This document shows, piece by piece, positions 1 to 11,758 of a stretch of 64,000 nucleotides of DNA; positions within the stretch are counted from its first letter, which is position 1, and the number at the start of each line of letters is the position of its first letter. Position numbers and translations under genes: made by a program. Below the pieces are notes generated by a model. It was not told where the DNA came from. It did not search any database and was given only the letters and a program-made list of their open reading frames with translations. The stretch lies in assembly GCA_014904985.1 (NCBI GenBank), contig MU129135.1, positions 28,105-92,104 of the forward strand, in the 5' to 3' direction. Source of the stretch: Hydnum rufescens UP504 (taxonomy: Eukaryota; Basidiomycota; Agaricomycetes; Cantharellales; Hydnaceae).

Positions 1-3000
1 AAGTTCACTAATGGGGTCCTTGGGCATGTCCGGACTAACGACGGCCAACACCTCTGTCATGATCGGCGCCAAAACCTGGAATGTTCTCTTAATGTCGAAT
101 CCACTGTCAACAAAGACGGCTCCGAAGACGGCTTCGAATAGATCTGCCATAGCCTTCATGAAAATTAGCGTAAGGAACACGTTCCCGAGTAAAAGCTAAA
201 TACCTTCGGAGGGTCCCAATTCCACGCTTCGACCACCAGTTGCGAATAAGGAATATGATCGGAGAGCTCGATATAGGCTTGGATAGAGGCCTCAAGTTTT
301 GGAGAGTATGCAAGCATAAATTTGTGAAGAGATAGGTTTCTTCCTGACAAGGTGCCTAGAGTCGGGTTGCAGACGGCTCGAGATTTCGCCCACGTAATTT
401 GTCCCGGGGTTGCAAGAGGATACTTTAAGAAAAGGTATTCAGTGACATAGAGATCGATAACCTGAGTGGTGTGGTCAGAAAATGTAACTATGGTACACGG
501 TGCGTACTTGCCGCTGTTGCAAGCAATTCTATTAGAATTAGAAACGGAGCTGCGTGGGGGATTAACTGACCATCGCCCAGGAATTCCAATCGTTGATACG
601 ACGACGTATCCGGTGCACGGAATGTCGGGTGACAAAGCGCTTCCAGCAGCAGCTTCGAATTCCGAAATGTATAACATAAACTTGACTCTAGGGGGCCAAG
701 GAGATCAGTGTGTTGGCTACCTTCCACTGGATGCTTGGGTCCATAGCCTCGAGACAACCACGGTTCTGAACCACCTAGGCACAGATCAAGTGCCGTCCCA
801 GTTTGGAGGGCAGCATCGATGCCTCCTGAAAAGTAACTGACTGAAGAAAGAAGTAACAAAGCATCAAGAAGTGATAAATGCAAGGTAATCGTACTAGTTC
901 ACCTCCAAGAAGGGACTCCATGACATCCGGCATAGCCTTCCTATTGAAGCAGATTTCCGCTGTGTATGCATCGCCCTCATGATACAACATTTGGTCGGCA
1001 CGGGGAGGCTTCCACTTTGCAATGGTCCGTTCGGCGATAAAGAATGGTTGGATTTCGATCTTCCTAGCTCGACTGAGAAGGAAGGTATTGTTTATCGAAT
1101 TTGCTCTCAGAATATCTAGCTGGCCCTCATGCCGATATGGATATTTGTTGAAAACGTGTACTGCAGTGGTGAGCTTGAGGACCGCGTCGCCAAGAGTTTC
1201 GAATCGCTGATAGCTGTAATTGACACCAGCAACGGGAAGGGTGAGGGCCTCTAGTAATAGTGGAAGCTCTAGCTTGGGGAGTTTTAATCGAGCTTGCGCA
1301 AGAGTTGCTCGATATATGTCAGTGATGTGCCGAACGATTGTGGGAAATAGCCGAAAGACGTCGAAAACCGGAAAGGGGAGTTGTAAACGGCGACATAGAT
1401 TGCGAGGAATGAAGAGTGTATGCGACTTTATTGCCACCGGCGTAAAGCGAGCAGGGCAGACGCGATCAAGAGTAGAAGAAAGGACCTGATGCCTTTTTTC
1501 GACTCGGAGCTCAAATAATGGCTGGTCAGGAGGAACAAAGCGTGCCCCGCGTTTTTCTGTAAAATAATCTCTGTAGGAAGGGTAATCACTTTCCCGGCTT
1601 CCCGGAGGGGGTGTAGAGAGTGGGCTGAGATCGTCTCGGATCGCAATGAGACTACACAAAGATCCCGTCATCGATAACGCACTTGGTAAGCAGTGGAACG
1701 GGCGGATGAGATGGGACGTCGGACCAGTCCTGCGCTCTTGGGGGTTTCCAGGGAGCGAGTGATAGTATCGGTAATCCACGGCACCATCAATAACAGGGAC
1801 AAGATAATAAGGAGATGACTGAGATGGGATCTGGTACCCGGCTATACTCTGGCGAACTCCAAAAAGAAAGAAGTCATCTATAAGACAGAGAGCATCCCGA
1901 CGTTCGGATAAAGTCGGCCAAGAGAGGGAGATCGGTGGACCTAAGCGAATGCACTTGGTGCCAGTCGTGGTCGGGAAATGGGACTCGAAGGGCGCGAGAG
2001 CACATGCAGACAGAAGACCAGTGTGGGCCGTCCCATCAATATACATCTCATGGAGCCAGGTACTACTATTATCCAGCCACAGGTTTCCAAACGGATCGTG
2101 CAAACGCACCGCGATGACAGGCTTCATGTCCGACGTTTTGGTCATGCCATTGCCGTCGGCATCGACGGCATTATCGCCGCGCTGCAATCGATCAGGTGTC
2201 AGATACTTGTCGAACACCTCGAGCTCGAGGAGTTTGCGCATTGCAATATAAGCGGCAGATCTCTTCGCGCTGCCTTTCCCACGTCTTACAGGGCCAACAA
2301 AGGTTCGAATATCCCCAACGAGGGGCAGAGCATGAGGAAGAGTAAGATTGGCTGAGAAGGACCCCTCAGAGTAGGAGATCAACTCCCATGACAGCCGAAA
2401 GACGGGACAGTACTGATCCCGAGGTATGAGAGAGCACAAGTTGGCAAGCATAGGTATGCAAGAATACGACGTCAGAGTTGCGCCAGTGGACTGAATTGTG
2501 AAGGATTCTTGTAGCTCGTTTTCGTCCCAGTCATCATCACCGTCGTCTGCATCGTCTGGTGGGGTTGGGGGTCTATCCCTTTGATATCGTGCCTTGAGAG
2601 CAGGTTCTGCTCTCACAAGCCTCTCGTACATTTGACGGTGTGCACTATCGCCATCCTTAAGCATTATAATGTACTCTGAGTTTGCCCGACGGGCACGACC
2701 GCGAGACTGAACATAGCCGACCAGAGTCTGAAGAGGATCGAAGCGGACGACCAGGTGGCATGCTTGGAAATCGAGGCCCTCTTCGGCCACATTAGTTGCT
2801 ATGACGAGATTGTATGTGCCGTCCCGGAACTTGGCAACGGTGTCCCGCTGAACATTGAATTGCATTCCATTTCCAGTGATAACTGCGTCTCGAGTCCTGG
2901 ATATACCATGACCCGTAAGTGAAGTACATCGCACCCATTTCAGAGTGGGAACGCGAGCTAGCATCCACGCGAGCACCGAGGCGACATGCCGCTGTCCAGT

Positions 3001-4383
3001 AAAGACAATTCCCTGAAATGTGGGCGAGCTGGATGATGTAAGGATGTCCACTAGACAAAGGAATTTTGGGGACAACCAAGAATCGTGGAAAGGGGAATCT
3101 ATAGCGAAGCGTGGGGAATGTTGTTCGAGGACGTCATAAATTGGTTGCAATTCCATCGGTGGAGTCCTATATTCTACAGATTCTCCAGCTATACGTCGAG
3201 CAAGCTCCTCGAGAGCCGTTTCCTTCCCATTTCTGGTTTCCTTAAGTGTTTGCTGGAGTTCGTGCATGACCCAGAAGTCCGCCCCATAGGGTCCAACCGC
3301 TTCAAGAAGAGCCGTATATTTCGCGATCCTGCGCAAGTGATCCTCGGTTGAAGAAGTAGACTCAAAATAAAATACACAATCGTCCCAGAGCGTTGGCGTT
3401 GGGTAGGTCAAGTATGTATCTGGGGTGGCACCGTACGAATAGATGCGTTCCGTAGGTCTTGGAGAATGGGTCTGAAGCTCCTCCGTATTGATAGCAACGG
3501 CCAGCACTTTAGCGTGGGTACTCTGTTCTAGTTGCCTGCAGACCATTTCAAGCGTCAACATTGCCAGAATCGAAACGAGGAGATTCGCACTCACTGTAAA
3601 GAAGCCAAGGGCTTATCGATGTTCCATATAGGGCTTGCTGTAAGGCCAAGTATCTTGGGCCTACTAGGGGCGGGACAACGCCCGTAATGATCTGCCATGA
3701 TCTGTGCGTAAGGATGCCTCTTTTGACAGTGATGCACCTCGTCGAACACCAAGAGGGAGACCTAACGGATTCAGGATAAAAATCGGGGTTCAAAATTGAC
3801 GGGAATCAGAATGACCTTGTCCATGCTCCAATGTGCGTGTACGCTCAGATCATAAAATATCTTGCAGCAATACAAAGTATCAGCTTCATAGAACGTGCAA
3901 TCCAAAGGTCATTTGACGAACTTGGGGCGTCATGACCTAGTGTTCATGTGAGATATAGATTATGAAGGCAATATTACCCAGCGTACCAAAACGTCATGCT
4001 CAGTGAATTCCTGGATCCACTTATGTCTGTCCCACATATCCACCCCCATATATCCACAGTAGCCTTTCAGACTTCAATGGCGTGATGTTTGGAGAACACG
4101 GCGGCCTGCTGGTCTACGAGTGGGACCTTCGGTACAAGGAATACGATCTATAAGACCGAAGACGAAGAGACTTAGACGAAAAGCGATGTCAGATGTTTAG
4201 ATTTTACACTACCTTCTTTCCAAAATTTTCTGGTTGGGCAGCCATCCAACGTGACAACAAGACGGCGATGTAGGTCTTCCCAGACCCGGTATCGATGGCG
4301 GCGATGACATTGCCTTGGCAAGCTCGCTCAAATATCTCCTCCTGATAAGCGCGTGGAATGATATCCGCCACAGCAGAATCCAT
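1..4383 (-). CDS. Dicer-like RNase III (partial, runs off the left edge)
   Basis: Double-stranded RNA processing enzyme of the RNA-silencing pathway. The start ATG at 4383 opens MDSAVADIIPRAYQEE and is followed by Walker A DTGSGKT (about 4280). Then come a PKVPLVDQQ segment, DVLV joined over an intron to MTPQIFYDLS, and the DExH box LLVFDEVHHC (about 3740). The long exon 775-3594 carries the helicase C domain (NVAEEGLDF, GYVQSRGRARR), a Dicer dimerisation region, a poorly conserved middle, and RNase III domain a (RFETLGDAVLKL, about residues 815-826 of that frame). RNase III domain b follows (SYQRLEFLGD near 590) and continues at 165-460, then 1-158 (ADLFEAVFGAVFVDSGF). The methionine opening the long frame (3594) lies inside an intron and is not the start. 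Two oddities: a 1-base frame break at about 4066-4071, and no phase-compatible GT-AG pair that I could find between LEFLGD and VIDLYV (about 460-580). The family call is firm; integrity is uncertain. Confidence 0.93.
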
Positions 4384-4496
4384 CGATCAAAGGTCTCCGA
4401 AGGGGACGAGAGAGAAGTGAAAGATGTTATCTCGGCGCCAATCAGACATTCAGTATAGTATTTGGATCCGACCACGCAGTCGTCATCGATTGTGCG
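4384..4496. promoter_or_regulatory. Shared divergent promoter, Dicer-like / phosducin-like
   Basis: Only 113 bp separate the proposed start codons of two divergently transcribed genes, so both promoters must overlap here or extend into the opposite 5' UTR or first exon. I see no clear TATA box. The inference rests on the two start assignments. Confidence 0.5.
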
Positions 4497-5514
4497 ATGG
4501 CCGTCAACCCTGAGGAAGACACAGAATTGTACGCTCGCGGTCGGCTAGGCTCTGGTGGACTCTCTAACCTTCCCTTGTGAAGCAATGATGCTCTTAGACA
4601 GCATGGAATTATCCCCCCAAAGACCCAGCCCGTCCTTCACCTTCTCCCCCCCCTTCTCCTACGGTGGCATCGACTCTCGCTGCAGGGCCCTCAATAAATG
4701 ACCTGGATTTATTGGATGCTGCTGATTCAGATGAGGAACGTCTGATTGAATCCTATCGACGACAAAGATTATCTGAAATGAGGAAAGAGGCCAAGAGCTC
4801 TCGTCGATTCGGCTCGATCTTTCCCATTAGCCGGGATGACTACACAAGAGAAGTGACTGAGGCTAGTAAAGCTCCAGAACCGGATGAAGACGAAAAAGAG
4901 GAGGACGACCCACACGCAGGTACCGGCTGTCATATGCTTTTTATATCAAGATGGGTATGCAAAACTGTGAATATTGCACAAAATTGCAGCTGATATAGAT
5001 TGAAGAGGGGAGCCTGCTAGTGTTCGTCTCGAAGCACAACTACAGATAATAGCTGTTCGTTATCCACGCGTCAAGGTTGTCTCTATTGTGGGAAACAAGT
5101 GCATCGAAAACTATCCTGATCGACACCTGCCTACTCTCTTCTTGTACCGAAACGGTGTTCTCCGGCGCCAGTTTGTTGCTTACGGGAAGGACCGTGAACG
5201 TCCCGTTGAAGGTGGGGGATACTTTCCGAGCTGGTGGCCGCCATATATCCTCTCAATGCCTAAACATTTCTCCTTCAGAACTTGAGGTACTCTTAATGGC
5301 CACGAACATGATTGATCCGCGAAAAGCGGTGTCCACAGACGTCCCCGCCGAGCGTCAAACAGACGGTGATGAAGGAACAGAAGATGAGGACCGTGGCTCG
5401 CCTTCGAAGGGCAGGGGGAATGGACGAGGAAAGACTGTTAATCAACGGACCACAAGCATCAGGACGGGGGCAATAGGCAAAGGCGATGATAGTGACTCTG
5501 ATTTCGATCTTTGA
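4497..5514 (+). CDS. Phosducin-like protein (Plp/TXNDC9 family), frame-broken
   Basis: Phosducin-like proteins are cytosolic thioredoxin-fold co-chaperones of the CCT chaperonin. Exon 1 is 4497-4528 (MAVNPEEDTE) and joins over intron 4529-4582 to give EFNDALRQHGIIPPK, the typical N-terminal motif. Next come DEERLIESYRRQRLSEM, RFGSIFPISRDDYTREVTEA, an acidic stretch, then the thioredoxin-like core with CEYCTKLQ and YPDRHLPTLFLYRNGVL. The last exon starts at 5279 after intron 5212-5278 and ends in an acidic SDSDFDL tail typical of the family. The reading frame changes at the C-run near 4611-4618 (one base too few), and again near 4925, 4955 and 5000 inside the thioredoxin domain. This copy is therefore either a pseudogene or poorly called sequence. 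The family assignment is good; function of this copy is doubtful. Confidence 0.82.
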
Positions 5515-5656
5515 AAGCGTAGTTTTGTTGTAGCATCGATACATTAAAGCACCGAGGAGACCAGAATAATAGCCCACATGGTAATACAAAGAGTCAAGAC
5601 TACAGTAACAGGACATTGCAACAGGGCACGACGAAACAGTGGGTAAACTTCCGGCT

Positions 5657-6341
5657 TTATTTTTCCTCGGGCGGGGCCGTATCATGAGTAGCTTGGGGGG
5701 CTTCCTCATGCGCAGCTTGGGGAGCTTCCTCATGCGCTTCCTCTTTTTCCTCGGCCTCGGCCTCGTCAGCTTTTGGATCTTTGGCGCTTTTACTTCCAAC
5801 GACTGTAGCATTGACATTGATCATTACGGCAACCGTTTCTTTGTGGCCGGTCTCGGGGTTGGTTAATTCAACATTAACCCGTCTGTTCCCCTTCCAGCCA
5901 TATGATCCTATGGACACCGTTGCAGGACTAGTTAGGAATCCATGAGTGTGAGATTCGGAGGCAGGTACCTGTTGAGAAGTCCGTGGGTTGAATGGAAATA
6001 GACGCGACATGACCTGCATCAGTGGCCACGGCGGCTTCGGCGGTCGAACCGTCTTCGGGCTTCTCGCCAGCGGAGGGTGGAGTGTGTGTGATGTGCAAAT
6101 GAAGCGGCTGAGCGGATTCCTTGAACTTGGACGGGGCTAACGCTCCCTGCATTAATGGAAATAATTGCAAAACACTCTGAGAAATCAAAGGAGCGAGGCT
6201 AATGAATATCTTAGATACCTTCTTGATGGGCTTGGATTTCGTGGTTGGCTTTTTGTCGACTTTAGATATCTTAGAGGAACGTGTATTGGGTGAAGTGAGA
6301 GTTTCTTCGGTGTCGCTGGCCGTACGCTTCTTTCCGACCAT
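5657..6341 (-). CDS. Unknown small basic/acidic protein, possibly nuclear
   Basis: I do not recognise the family. The start at 6341 opens MVGKKRTASDTEE, and residues up to about 40 are Lys/Ser/Thr-rich with KKPTTKSKPIKK, resembling a nuclear localisation signal. An intron near 6217-6151 joins to GALAPSKFKESAQPLHLHI. A second short intron (about 6010-5965, donor uncertain) leads to the best-conserved-looking stretch, TVSIGSYGWKGNRRVNVEL, then ETGHKETVAVMINVNATVVG. The tail from about 5790 to the stop at 5657 is Glu/Ala-rich with repeated EEAPQAAH units. It converges with the phosducin-like gene, leaving 142 bp between the stops. Function is unknown; the Gly-Trp-Lys segment may be a small beta domain. 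Confidence 0.6.
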
Positions 6342-7320
6342 ATTCAGGCACTTGCGGTGGATAGACGAGAGGGCAAAGTAAGGTTACACTTGGGGGGAAC
6401 GGAAGCAAAGGAGGCACTAATTACGTAATTGTCAGACCATTTACTCCTCAGTTCCTCGGTTTCAGTAACAAGCGTGCAGACCGAAATGAGATGGATATCG
6501 TTAGGCGGAGTTTGGCGCCAATATCCCACCGGTACTTCACACGGAGACACTATTGCACATCGCCTGGATGCTTCCGTTGGCCCCCAGAAAGGGCTGACAT
6601 GGTCAGACGGTGCTCCAGACGAGGCGCTGACTGTTGAGAAGAATTACTAACGTACTCACACGGCCCTGACGGAGGGAAATAAGATGTAGTAATTGGGTGT
6701 CCGCCCACTTCATCTATCGGAGCCTGCAATGGCGACGGTCGAGTCTTCTCGCTACGCTACTAAGTGATTTGCCATGGAATAGTTGTTACTGTGGCCCCGG
6801 CTCATTGGCTTCTGTCCTCTACTTCTACTCTGAAATGCCAAGGCCGCTGGTAGCACGATGCTTTAAGCGCCCTTCGTCGTCGTCGATGAACACCTCCCTC
6901 AACTTTGCAGATCGCGTGTGGGCCCCGCCGTACCGTGCTCAACTGACTATGTTTTCGTTTTAACTGGGGCATCACGACGCGATCATGAAGCGATCGGGGA
7001 TGTAATGATATGCCTTGGTCCATTCGAGGGATGATCACATCTTGACTAGCCGCAGTATGTCAGAGGCTTAAGCTTGCAATTATACCTCATTAAGGCTCTC
7101 TCCTGTTTCATATGGCGCCAAACAGTATGATGTTTTGTGCTGCTAGCTCACGTATAAGTACGCCTCACTCTCACTTATTCCTCCAGTTTCAAAGTACGCC
7201 TCACGTATTATCGCCCTCGCGATGTACTCCTTCAACGTGGGATCAAGCACCGTCGGGAAAAAGGTCCGCTTCCAACATAATTGTAACGTTCGTTAGTTAT
7301 GACAATTGGCCATTATACCT
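6342..7320. other. About 1 kb with no recognisable gene
   Basis: Short frames exist on both strands, the longest 105 codons at 7112-7429, but none shows a family motif or a chain of joined exons. The right part should hold the promoter and 5' end of the REX4-like gene. A small direct repeat, AAGTACGCCTCAC, occurs near 7157 and 7193. Confidence 0.4.
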
Positions 7321-7324
7321 TACA

Positions 7325-8324
7325 GTGGGTTTCCCTTTCGACACAGTGTGTTGGCGCTGGAGAGGGTGGTACAGTATCGATGTTGGCGTAAGAGTCCACC
7401 CACATTGTATCACATTTGAAAATGACTGACAAGATTGCTGTAGCCGAGTCTCTCTTGTGGAGTACGCTCCGCCACTTTTGGCAGAAAGTGGCTGATACTA
7501 ACCACAATGTCTTCAAGCTATCGGGGTAAAACCATCGTCGACACATACGTGAAGCCTACGATGCCTGTGGTATCTTATCGAACACCTTACACCGGCATCG
7601 AAGCCCATCACCTAGGTAAGTTCACCACCCGACCTTCGAAATCTGTTTCAAACTTCGTTTTGGTCCTAGAAAATGGAGTCCCCTTCAATCACGCTCTAGC
7701 CTTGGTGACATCTTCTGTTGACGGGAAAATCGTGGTCGGCCACAGTTTGTGGCAAGATTTCTATGTTCGTTTTTCTCTAAATAACAACTCCCCTGAGGAT
7801 CGCTTTGTTGCTGAATTCATTATTGTCTAGGCCCTAGGAATAGCCCATCCTGCTTCGGGTCAGTTATCTCCAAATTATACTGACAGTCCCTAATTTAATG
7901 ACCCATAAAAAGATACCAGGGATAATGCCCTCTTCCTTCCTTTCCGCGCTGCTTTAAGTACCATGAATAGTGTCGTCGGCCTCGAGACATTGATGTATCG
8001 TCTTATGCGTCGGCTCATTTCGACGGAGCACGTCAATAGTGTGGGTATGAAGATAAATCTAATTGCCACACATTTCTTAGGCATTTGAGTTGATTCCTGA
8101 GTTCTGATTTTTTTTTCTTTGATAGCTGGAGAACGCCCGCGCCTGTATGGACTTGTTTCGGTAAGTGTCTTCTCCATAATTGTCCAGCTTGTGGCGTACA
8201 CGACATTGACATATCCGCCGGGCTGGATCTCAGTTCTGCTCAGGATGAATGGGAACGTATCATTGATAGTGGCGAATGGCCCTGTGCCCTCCCTCCGGCT
8301 CTCTACGCTCGCTGTTATTCTTAA
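7325..8324 (+). CDS. REX4-like DEDDh 3'-5' exonuclease, first catalytic motif not seen
   Basis: The REX4 family trims RNA, including pre-rRNA, in the nucleolus. Exons join in phase as follows: CVGAGEGGTVSMLA; then RVSLV, joining across intron 7459-7520 to DYRGKTIVDTYVKPTMPVVS and YRTPYTGIEAHHL; ENGVPFNHA and DGKIVVGHSLWQDF; ALGIAHPAS; DTRDNALFLPF; ENARACMDLFR; and SAQDEWERIIDSGEWPCALPP with a TAA at 8322-8324. These match the family's order, including the GH.L..D block and the TRD aspartate. The expected first motif (ALDCE before CVG) reads WVSLSTQ in frame, so the usual D and E of motif I are absent. Either it is encoded in an upstream exon I cannot place, or the copy is catalytically dead. 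No start codon could be fixed, so the 5' end is approximate. Confidence 0.78.
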
Positions 8325-8745
8325 ACCATCAGAAATCGTGCGAACTAATGTTGTGTATCAATATTTGTCTATATAATTTGCAATCCATCCATTCTCGGTT
8401 AATCGAATCTTGTCCGGGGTCAGCTTGGTGCATACAACCGATGTGATCCCCACTTGCATCTCGTTTTAGCAACGATATACACCATGTGGAAGGACATGGA
8501 TAACTAATCCTATACACGTACACGTGTCTGCGGAATTAGGCGAGCGTGTGCCGCCGCCTGAGCCCGCCTACGCAGAGTCCTGGCTACCCGGTGTCATTTG
8601 CTGGCGCAATCGCCTATCATACTCGCAGCGTTGAAGTCAAATCCCTCTCAAAGACTCTCTCAAGTGCGCAAGAATGACAGTAACCCTGTGTTGCATAACT
8701 TAACTGATAGGTTCCGGAGTTCAGATCACACGAACCTTCTCTGCA
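8325..8745. other. Intergenic spacer upstream of glutathione reductase
   Basis: No coding signal seen on either strand in about 420 bp. A short palindromic run, ACACGTACACGTGT, lies near 8514-8527. The right part presumably holds the glutathione reductase promoter. Confidence 0.35.
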
Positions 8746-10511
<1,766 letters not shown>

Positions 10512-10714
10512 TATGGCTGCCGTGGTCCATTGTAGGATCTCATTGGCTTGTCTTCGCGCATCCCGAACCTATTTCCTGTACCTTAGATCCAGTCTGAAGG
10601 GTGTACTGTCGTTGCCCAAGTCGCAGTCAAATATAATGAACCCCTTGAACAGATGTCGACACTCCTCACTAACATGTCTGTGTCTGTCTGCTAACCATTG
10701 TTTAATCCTTCATT

Positions 10715-11452
10715 CTATAAACTTTTCTCCATGCCTCCATCAGCTCTGACGGTGTGCGCTTCGAACACGCATTCAACTCTCGCTTGCCAGAGCCACTGTT
10801 GGCCTGAAAATAACAGCGAACGGTGCGTTTGGCGGAGCAGTGTTCTTGCAAGAATTTCAATCCCATGCGGTGTGGTTTTCGACGACTTCAGCAACAAGAA
10901 TTCCCTTTGTTCAGAGCGCGCACCCGAAGGAGTCTTAGATTGGCTGGCACTGGAATCTGGTGAGGTTTCAAGACCGCGTCCGGTCAGGGTGCCAGCCGTC
11001 AAGAATTTCCTGAAGGGATAGGGAGAAGGGATAGTCATCCGAGGCCAAGCGATGATCAACTTTGGTCGGGCAGAACCGCACAACGAAGCGACGGAATGGT
11101 GCACAATTGGTCGAGGAGGCACAAGGATCACGAATGGCGGCGCTGGGCATGTTGAGGTCATGGGTCACTGAAACAACAGTTAATTCAATGGACTGGTCGC
11201 AGCGCCTTTCTATTAATATTGCCTAACGAGCAGATAACACGGACCTCACGCCCTGCAGAAGAAGCGAGAGTCATAGAAATCCTCGGGTCCAGATGACCCA
11301 CCATTCATGGGATCATTCATTTCGTCACCAGCCACATGAGTGCAGAATACCGAAAACCCTACGGTACTGAAACGCAAAGCAATGCGATCCTCACCTTGCG
11401 GCGCCAGCTGGCCCAGATCGGGTAACCGGTTGCTTTTTGCACGGAATCTCAT
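10715..11452 (-). CDS. Possible Hus1-like checkpoint clamp subunit (tentative)
   Basis: Hus1 is one subunit of the 9-1-1 DNA-damage sliding clamp. The proposed start at 11452 gives MRFRAKSNRLPDL, and MRFRA/MKFRAK is the usual opening of Hus1. It is followed by DRIALRFSTVGFSVFC and PEDFYDSRFF, which resemble the family's first beta strands. Further on, near 11190-11140, IELTVVSVTHDLN resembles the conserved VTHD-I/L segment. Between them NINRKALR and DQSIELTV lie in different frames, so either an intron or a frame break is present. The rest down to about 10715 could not be aligned. The evidence is short motif similarity only; the gene may be degenerate or may belong to another family. Confidence 0.38.
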
Positions 11453-11758
11453 TTTGGCTTGTTTCAAACATTGTTTTGCCTCCCCACTCCTCCCCCATAC
11501 GAACCATATGAGAAGTCAATAATTTCCTTTTGGGGATTTCCGAGTATTGTCTTCAAATCCGCTCAAAACCTTCCAAGTAGCTGTAAAATAGTAGCAATCT
11601 ATTTCCATTCATTTTGTAGGCCTAGATAACCTTATGCACCTCGCAACTTGAGTCGCGGCGCCGAATTTCCGGTTTTTGCTTCCGGATGTTACCACTCTGC
11701 TGGAAAGTGCCGGGCACCGCCACCCCAGTACTGCTCTTGCAGCGTTGAAGCCTCAGAT
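11453..11758. other. Divergent intergenic region upstream of HAT1
   Basis: About 306 bp between the tentative Hus1-like start and the HAT1 start, on opposite strands. No coding signal was seen. It is a candidate bidirectional promoter only if the left gene is real. Confidence 0.35.

Noticed and set aside
3548..3793. 81-codon minus-strand frame in the Dicer region
   Set aside because: It is the wrong frame over the DExH-box exon; the real frame reads LLVFDEVHHC and joins across an intron to the long exon.
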